From: Diprion similis
Lineage: Eukaryota > Arthropoda > Insecta > Hymenoptera > Diprionidae
Direction of reading: 5' to 3'
Assembly: GCF_021155765.1 (NCBI RefSeq)
Contig: NC_060114.1
Location: 16,315,501-16,379,500, forward strand
Length of the DNA: 64,000 bases
Shown: in pieces, positions 59,130 to 64,000 of the stretch
How positions within the stretch are numbered: the first letter of the stretch is position 1
How the letters are laid out: each line of letters begins with the position of its first letter
Translations under genes and position numbers: made by a program
Notes under the pieces: model-generated
What the model was told of the DNA's origin: nothing
The model's input: the letters and a program-made list of their open reading frames with translations, nothing else
Databases searched by the model: none

Positions 59130-60410
59130 AAGAGTTTGATACGACGAGCATTGTGAGAAACGCGCGACGTAGCGGCAACGAAGGTCGGAAACAATGCTGG
59201 GCAACGGACGTACAGCCGTGAAAAAGACGAGAGTGCGGCGGGAGACGATCCGGCATTGGCACGCCGCCCACGTTAAGCGAAACGGTTAACGCGTCTAGAA
59301 TTGGCCCCGTTTCAAGTGGCCCTGGTCCAAAAAGATTCTTTGAATATCACCGTCTAGACCCTGCATTCACCCGCCGCAAGTCACGAAGAGGTGACGTGCG
59401 TGACAACTACGAATCACTCGACTTTACGTCATCGTATGCGCGTCTCGGTAAAAATTCGGCGACGCCTTTGCTGCTGCATCTATTCTGAGACTGTCGACGC
59501 TTTAATTAATTAATTGCACTTTTGAGCGCATTTCATCTGCAGCCACGAATTGGTAGGGAACGTTTTAGAGAAAATTGTACAATCCAAGTTTCCATGATGG
59601 AGAAAACATTATCGACTTATTTTTAGACGAGATATCTCCTAAACAAAAAGCATTCGAGCTCGATTCATTCCCCGTTGAAGAGTGGAGAGTTTCTTACAGC
59701 CGTATGAAACAACTCTCACGTTAACTACATTTAAATTATATATTCGATTGATGCGTGATTAATCAAATTGTGTTGAAACATATCATAATCAGCAGCTGTA
59801 GCTAAGCATTGTGCATAGAATAAACGATAAAAATTATTCCATCATCACTAGAGCATCAACGAAGTATTTCTTGCTCGGTACTTAGAATTTGACATTTTTT
59901 TCAAATCCCCAACAGATAGAATGAATACAGAGCACTCATCTGGTACTGAAAAATGCTTGAAAATATTTCAGTAAGTTGCTACAAATTTGGGTAAAAATAA
60001 TAATATTTATTTGTAATATGTAAATTACAAAATGAGGAATTTTTGGAATGCAATTGTTAATAATAAACATAAAGACAGCTTATTTTTCAATAGTTTTAGG
60101 TAAATAACGAATCGAATGATCAAGTACTGTTACTTTCAATTTCAGTGAAATGACAATTTAATTGAAAAATTTCAGGTGCTGCCGTCTCGCGATGGGAATA
60201 TTCACAAATTGTGATTTCGCGGAGGATTTTTCTCGGCGAGATTACAGAAGTAAAGGGAAAAGCGCATTGCCGAAAATTACTCCCGCCCCTACTTATTGAA
60301 CAAAAATTTTTATTTGGCATTTAAAGCGTATACGTTCATAGTTTCGCCGATAAAATTAATAGGAATGATTCACGATGGGTTGGACAATTTTTTCCGTTAT
60401 GAACGACGCG

Positions 60411-60538
60411 TCAGCTATCCGAGAGACGAGTGTAGCCACCGCGTTTAAATGAGAAACCCTTCGCACTATCGGCAACGAACTCATGCAGCTCTTGCTTGAT
60501 CCTCGACTTCGGTATTCCGACGGCCTGCATAGGGTATC
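60411..60538 (-). CDS. Orphan 3'-terminal coding exon, host gene not found
   Basis: An acceptor TTCCAG at 60539 opens a frame in phase 1 that runs 41 codons to TGA at 60411: YPMQAVGIPKSRIKQELHEF, then VADSAKGFSFKRGGYTRLSDS. A minus-strand AATAAA (TTTATT at 60309-60314) follows 100 bases later, as a last exon needs. The sequence is polar and basic, in the style of a cytosolic C-terminal tail of a membrane protein. I found no partner exon up to ARL6IP5. It may belong to a gene with exons beyond, or be an alternative end of ARL6IP5, since the phase of its exon 2 would allow the join. Family unknown. Confidence 0.55.
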
Positions 60539-61768
60539 CTGGAACGTGAAATCCCGAGTTAAAGATTTTCTTTGAGCCCGATACTACACGTCAACAAAGA
60601 AGACGGTACATTCAGAGAAAAAATTCGGAAACTCTGGGTCTTGTGGAAATCTCTAATTGCCCATTTCACTTCCGGTCACCCGCAAACTCGAATGATTCTA
60701 ACGAAAACAATAGCGAAGAATATCGAGGAGTAAAATGAAATGTGAATCAGCATTTTCGCTGATTTCGCCTTATCGACTGAACAATGATCGAAAACAATAC
60801 GATAAGCTTGATCTTTTACTATAGTAAATTTATTTCAGGCGAAGATATTATGTATATATATATATTTTGCATATATACATACGTATATACAAATCGTAGC
60901 CTCGGTCGTAAGCTTACAGAAAAATCAAAGGAGTGTGAGCTCAGCTCGTAGTTAGATTTTCTGACAGACCAATTCATTTGCGTAATAATTCAACGGTTTT
61001 GGATATTGCTGATTTAGTACTATTAAAGAAGCAATATTTTATGTTTACTAAATACTAATATGTGTATATATCTAGATATATAATAAAAAAAAAACATTAA
61101 AAAAACAATGACACCAATAAAGTCTCGAAATAAGTTCTGTCTTTTTTGTAAGGCAATAATGTTAAAGACATGCCTCAATAACTGTTTGTATATATCTACA
61201 TATCTATGTTATATGATTATATAAAAATATTATCGATCACTCATGACCCAAAGGACGAAAAAAATAAACAATATTTTCCATCAAGAAGAGAACAAAGAAA
61301 TTCAATAAAAATCAACTATCGTCTTGTTATATTCGAAAAATTGTTGTTTCCATGATAAAAAATCCTCGCTTCTCATTCATTTTCCAAATAAACAACAGCA
61401 TTTTAGTACGCATGAAGAGACTAGGCAAAGCGAAGTAACGACGTTACAAAATACGCCGTGTAGATAACTCCAAATTGAAATAAATAAGTTCACAGCTCGT
61501 TGTTGCATTCTTTAACAGCTAAAACAGCCATTTTTTTTTTCTTTTTTTATCAAAGATCTAAGCGCGTGTGAAGTCACGTGCACTATAAGTATTGAATACG
61601 ACCGTATATTTGCATATTCATTTAAATCACGAAGGAAAATTCATTGCAAAGTTATCATAGGGGTATTTCAAAACCCAACGACTATTCAGACCTGCATGTA
61701 ACTCTAATTTAAGGAAATAATATTGTGAACGTAGTCTGACGATTGTTAATATCATTGTCAGTATTCAA
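60539..61768. other. Probable ARL6IP5 3' UTR and spacer
   Basis: A+T-rich, with a minus-strand AATAAA (TTTATT at 60829-60834) that would give ARL6IP5 a 3' UTR of about 940 bases. TA-rich microsatellite-like sequence near 60850-60890. No coding frame seen. Confidence 0.4.
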
Positions 61769-62672
61769 TCAGGCAAAGATTTCTTGCTCTATACCGAGCT
61801 GTTCCAAAAATACGCTCATCGGGGTGCGTTTTAGTCCTAATTCCTCCATCTTGTTCACAAGTTTGTTCCTGATGTTTCGTAGTCTCATGGACGCGTGAAT
61901 AAAAGTCACTGAAAAACAAAGGTGTGAGAATTATACTTCTGATTTAGAGACAATATTGCATACGGCAAAAAGTTTAAAAAATATTCTGCTCACCAGAGAA
62001 AGGCAGAAGAATACCGATTAGAAACACGAGGAGTGAACCAACTGTGTACGCAAGAAAGCTACTTCCAATAAGAATCAGCACGATACCCAGAGCAGGATAA
62101 TCTTTTTTTGTCTGGTGAATGGCTCGGCCCTCGCACGATGCATAGGCAAACAGTCCAAGAGCAACGCTCATCGATACGGCACCGACCAACATTTTCACAG
62201 GATGAATCAGCCTGCAAAGAAAGGATATCTTACATATACTTTTAATTCAATCGTTTATAAATAGTAAATGGTTAAGGATGGGAACCAAATAATGAAAAAC
62301 AGATTGTCAATGATGCGTTCCAAGACTAGAAACAATGAAGCTCGTCAAATACCAACATTTTCATTGTTTTCTTCGAAGTATAGACACAGCTATTAATAGA
62401 TCCATGAATAACAAATTCATATCAATGATGATGGAAAGTATAATAATAAAAATGTGATCTCACCCGACAATAAGAAATATGATGACAGACATGAAGAAGT
62501 AGTTTGTTTGGTAGTAAAACAGATTGTTGACAACCCGGTTTCCCCATTTGTCCAGGTCCTTGAAATTAGGTATTTGGAACCGGGCGGATTCTAGTAGAAA
62601 ATCGTCGAGACCCCGTAAAGGAGGAATGACGAGCTCAGAATTTCCTATACCCACAACCTTTGACCGCTCCAT
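61769..62672 (-). CDS. ARL6IP5: ARL6IP5 / PRAF3 (PRA1-family ER membrane protein)
   Basis: PRA1-family protein of the endoplasmic reticulum (JWA/addicsin), which modulates glutamate transporter traffic and Rab/Arl proteins. Exons 62464-62672, 61994-62211 and 61769-61908 join in phase (188 residues; human 188). Conserved: IPPLRGLDDFLLESARF, DLDKWGNRVVNNLFYYQTNY, the end LPFSGVTFIHASMRLRNIRN and KMEELGLKRTPM. Two hydrophobic pairs (FFMSVIIFLIVG with VGAVSMSVALGLFAYA, then LGIVLILIGSSFLAY with VGSLLVFLIGILLPF) form the PRA1 membrane hairpins. The tail ends LEQLGIEQEIFA. The ATG at 62672 is the only in-frame one in a fitting place. Confidence 0.95.
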
Positions 62673-63922
62673 ATTAGACGGAGGATCGCACGACCTAGAT
62701 TTTGTTAATTCTTGCTTTCAATATTTCCTTCTAATTTCAATTTTTTTTTATAACTTTTATTTTTTCGCCGTACGTTGCAGCAAATATCCGTCACAATTGA
62801 CCGCAAACCGTAAGATAGGTCACAGCCGTCACGTATTTGCAGTTCAGCGACTGCTGCAATCTAAATAAAACAGTCACGAACAACGAAGATACCTGAGAAA
62901 AGAAACAACGGAAGATGAACGATTTTTAAAATGCTGTTTCATCCTTAGCTAAGAGATGTCGCCACTATATTTTATTAATCTGTCAAAAGCAGCGCGAAAA
63001 TTTGATACTTCATCTGTAATAAGATTTACATACGTAAATAATACGAGAAATATCAGGATAATTTTTTTACAATATTATTCAGAAGTTTGCAAGACCCTGG
63101 TATTACAATTCTTTTTCCCAATTCTGGATAGAGTTGAAGAAAATGGTCGTTTATACTTTTCCAGCTATTTAAATAAACTCCCAGATATCCAGAATCACAG
63201 TTGCCATAAATAAAAAATATTCGAAACGTCGATGCTTTTTTGTATGTACAAAATTAGAAAAATTGTCAAGGTAATATAAGAATGTAAATATTTATTGAAC
63301 GCCCATCATCCCATCAATAGTAATAAAGTATAGGTATGAAAAATATACAAATCAATCAGTCAAAATTTTAACTTGATTCACCATTCAGCCCACAAAACAC
63401 ATATTTTTTACATATTTATAATACACCTGCCAACTACCACCTATTGTAACGGTGTTAATATGATTGTAATGCATTTAACATAATTTTTTTCCCTTATATT
63501 ACGAAATTCATTCTGTACGGAAAAAATTAGCTGACAAAAAGTAACGCAACACATGTGTGCGCATTTACCTATCAATCTATGAGAAAGAGTTGAATATTCG
63601 GTACTATTTCGATAAATTCTATTAGTTGACAACAGGAATTAGTAAGAAGGAATAACAATATTTAACCCATAAATAATGAACCGTAGAATTATAAATGCAA
63701 ATCGTTTCAAGATACCAACGATTTCTATAGTTTTCACTATTGTGAAATGCCAAGGTCTTCCAACATGTTCAGACCAATTCTGAGCTTGCTAAAATATTGA
63801 AAAGGTCTAGACACTATACACTAAATAACTAGTGGGAAAGATTAAATTGAAGTACTTGGTAGAAAAAAAATCGTCTAAAATGATGTAACGATGCAATTGT
63901 GATATTAAAATTGGATGGAAAA
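62673..63922. other. ARL6IP5 promoter side and 3' UTR of the SCP2-domain gene
   Basis: A+T-rich spacer. A minus-strand AATAAA (TTTATT near 63289) could end the SCP2-domain mRNA about 630 bases after its stop. No other gene seen. Confidence 0.45.
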
Positions 63923-64000
63923 CTATAGCTTAGCTCTGTTAGCGTCGAGCAGTGTCTTCAACTTTTGAGTTAACATGATGTTTCCCTTAATCTTCAATTT
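63923..64000 (-). CDS. HSD17B4: C-terminal end of an SCP2-domain protein, probably HSD17B4 (5' part off window)
   Basis: The last 25 codons before TAG at 63923 read KLKIKGNIMLTQKLKTLLDA and then NRAKL, the closing strand and helix of a sterol-carrier-protein-2 domain. Human HSD17B4 (peroxisomal multifunctional enzyme 2) ends [20 protein letters not shown] and DYAKL, closer than SCPX or HSDL2. The final AKL is a peroxisomal PTS1-type signal. HSD17B4 handles the second and third steps of peroxisomal beta-oxidation of very-long and branched acyl-CoAs. Only the last piece is in the window, so the assignment to HSD17B4 rather than another SCP2 protein is an inference. Confidence 0.72.
   Translation of the reverse strand, partial: KLKIKGNIMLTQKLKTLLDANRAKL

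Larger units (their letters stand above)
54212..60410. other. 6.2-kb non-coding stretch with GC-rich islands
   Basis: Upstream of the 480-residue gene. GC-rich, CpG-dense blocks at about 57440-58240 and 58330-58790 contrast with the A+T-rich surroundings and may be promoter or first-exon sequence of the minus-strand gene on the left (inference). It also holds (TATACA)n at 55130-55163, a MITE at 58798-58998 and (GA)n at 59106-59129. Open frames at 56221-56577, 56540-56905 and 57445-57753 overlap each other or start at GTG and show no family features. Confidence 0.4.

Noticed and set aside
59552-59722. Open plus-strand stretch of about 50 codons after TTTTAG
   Set aside because: No ATG, weak acceptor and no partner exon; too short to exceed chance.
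1-64000. CRISPR arrays, retroviral or other capsid-bearing elements, rRNA or tRNA genes
   Set aside because: No direct-repeat/spacer array, polymerase or capsid-like frame, or cloverleaf was recognised by eye; a covariance-model scan would be needed to exclude divergent tRNAs.

Overview
This window is nuclear DNA of an insect. Genes are short-to-medium and intron-rich, with GT-AG introns from about 50 nt to 1.8 kb, and they sit in A+T-rich spacers carrying AATAAA signals. The gene content is arthropod: an Osiris-like protein, a peritrophin-type chitin-binding cuticle protein and an insect FMO. Several TTAGG-type tracts fit a hymenopteran or another insect with TTAGG telomeres, but no species can be named. 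I see no prokaryotic operon, CRISPR array, rRNA or retroviral element.

Left part (1-27 kb): ABHD2-type lipase (minus, runs off the left edge); a small Osiris-like secreted protein (minus, 5.9-7.2 kb); a phosphotyrosine-binding (PID) domain protein in one coding exon (plus, 11.5-12.5 kb); a small three-exon gene that longest-ORF calling misses (minus, 12.8-13.5 kb, convergent with the PID gene); a long CBM14 cuticle-type protein with a charged tail (plus, 18.9-23.7 kb); and a secreted thyroglobulin type-1 repeat protein (plus, 25.2-27.1 kb).

Middle (27-47 kb) is gene-dense and mostly housekeeping: PHGPx/GPx4-like peroxidase (minus), REXO4-like exonuclease (plus), a possible tiny gene (minus), flavin monooxygenase (plus), an unrecognised 944-residue protein (minus), TIMM29 (plus), UBXN7 (plus) preceded by a 78-codon upstream ORF, SAP18 (minus) and COA5 (plus). 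Neighbouring pairs are often head-to-head (GPx/REXO4, the 944-residue gene/TIMM29, SAP18/COA5), so promoters are probably shared; UBXN7 and SAP18 are convergent.

Right part (47-64 kb): an A+T-rich 3.9 kb spacer, an unrecognised 480-residue protein (minus, 51.2-54.2 kb) that seems to need a 49-nt intron, a 6 kb non-coding stretch with GC-rich islands, an orphan 3'-terminal exon (minus, 60.4-60.5 kb), ARL6IP5/PRAF3 (minus), and the last exon of an SCP2-domain gene, best match HSD17B4 (minus, off the right edge). Three palindromic MITE-like elements lie at 4.8, 51.6 and 58.8 kb.

TIMM29 and COA5 act in mitochondria, REXO4 and SAP18 in RNA processing or the nucleus, and UBXN7 in p97 pathways; there is no sign that the genes form one pathway. 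Exon joins come from reading splice sites and phase by eye; no alignment was run. The candidates for something undescribed are the 944-residue, 480-residue and 135-residue proteins, the UBXN7 upstream ORF and the orphan exon.
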